5,508 nucleotides of DNA from Methanimicrococcus sp. (GTDB lineage Archaea > Halobacteriota > Methanosarcinia > Methanosarcinales > Methanosarcinaceae), in contig WRDC01000089.1 in assembly GCA_009783635.1 (NCBI GenBank), positions 1 to 5,508 of the forward strand, in the 5' to 3' direction. This document shows positions 5,346 to 5,508 of the stretch, in pieces. The translations under genes were made by a program, and so were the position numbers. The stretch's first letter is position 1. Each line of letters begins with the position of its first letter. The notes beneath the pieces are model-generated. The model searched no databases, was not told where the DNA came from, and was given only the letters and a program-made list of their open reading frames with translations.

Positions 5346-5508
5346 ACTTAAAAAATAAGTTTATGAAAAAAATGGCGTTCATTTTTTTAATGAAACAATA
5401 AATTGAAACATCGTTTTTTCTCAATTTAATTAAAACCCGAACGCCCCTTTTTCTGAAACTTAAAAAATAAGTTTATGAAAAAAACGGCGTTCATTTTTTT
5501 AATGAAAC
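5346..5508. repeat. Composite tandem repeat array, right part (continues beyond the window)
   Basis: The last 43 bp of the interrupted third unit (5346-5388) are followed by a full fourth unit (5389-5500, 112 bp) and the first 8 bp of a fifth (5501-5508). The third unit reads ATGGCGTTC where the others have ACGGCGTTC, a change at an unpaired stem position. The array therefore has at least five composite units, and its right end lies outside the window. Confidence 0.9.
5439..5500. terminator. Hairpin plus T tract in composite unit 4
   Basis: GAACGCC (5439-5445) pairs with GGCGTTC (5486-5492), with the same inner AAACTTA/TAAGTTT stem, followed by seven T at 5494-5500. It is the first intact array hairpin downstream of the transposase gene and could end the transposase transcript, as well as block minus-strand transcription entering from the right. 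Confidence 0.55.

Noticed and set aside
3868..5508. CRISPR array
   Set aside because: The units are contiguous, both modules repeat in every composite, and there are no unique spacers or cas genes.

Overview
The window is bacterial chromosomal DNA from a taxon I cannot name with confidence. One strand carries a Ca2+-type P-type ATPase of roughly balanced base composition. The intergenic DNA and an inserted IS30-family element are markedly AT-rich. The Shine-Dalgarno-like AAGGAG and AGGAAG motifs and the SERCA-like pump fit an anaerobic Firmicutes-like bacterium, but no rRNA or marker gene settles this.

Layout. (1) Positions 1-805, minus strand: the N-terminal 268 codons of an exported PHP-domain metallohydrolase, cut off by the left window edge. 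(2) Positions 806-1175: an AT-rich divergent intergenic region. It holds a perfect 9-bp-arm palindrome in the PHP leader, a candidate minus-strand promoter, an 11-bp tandem repeat carrying a TTAACA hexamer in every period, and a candidate plus-strand promoter formed where that repeat ends. (3) Positions 1176-3848, plus strand: a complete 890-residue P2A-type cation (probably Ca2+) ATPase with all catalytic motifs and a full SERCA-like set of Ca2+-ligand side chains. (4) From 3868 to the right edge: a nested tandem repeat array. Three stand-alone 32-bp units are followed by composite units of 112-113 bp. Each composite is the 32-bp unit plus an 80-81 bp module that folds into a long hairpin followed by a T tract, so it resembles a bidirectional intrinsic terminator. 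(5) Positions 4259-5342: a complete IS30-family insertion sequence of 1084 bp with 27-bp imperfect terminal inverted repeats and a probable 3-bp GAA target duplication. It sits inside the hairpin of the third composite unit. Removing the IS and one GAA restores a 113-bp unit.

The PHP enzyme and the ATPase are divergently transcribed and share a regulatory region, but nothing in the sequence ties their functions together. The repeat array lies immediately downstream of the ATPase, where its hairpins could terminate the pump's mRNA and also block transcription from the right. The transposase gene contains an unusually strong hairpin within its helix-turn-helix codons. The most unusual content is the array itself, its precise interruption by the IS, and the intragenic hairpin of the IS. 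I see no CRISPR array, tRNA or rRNA.
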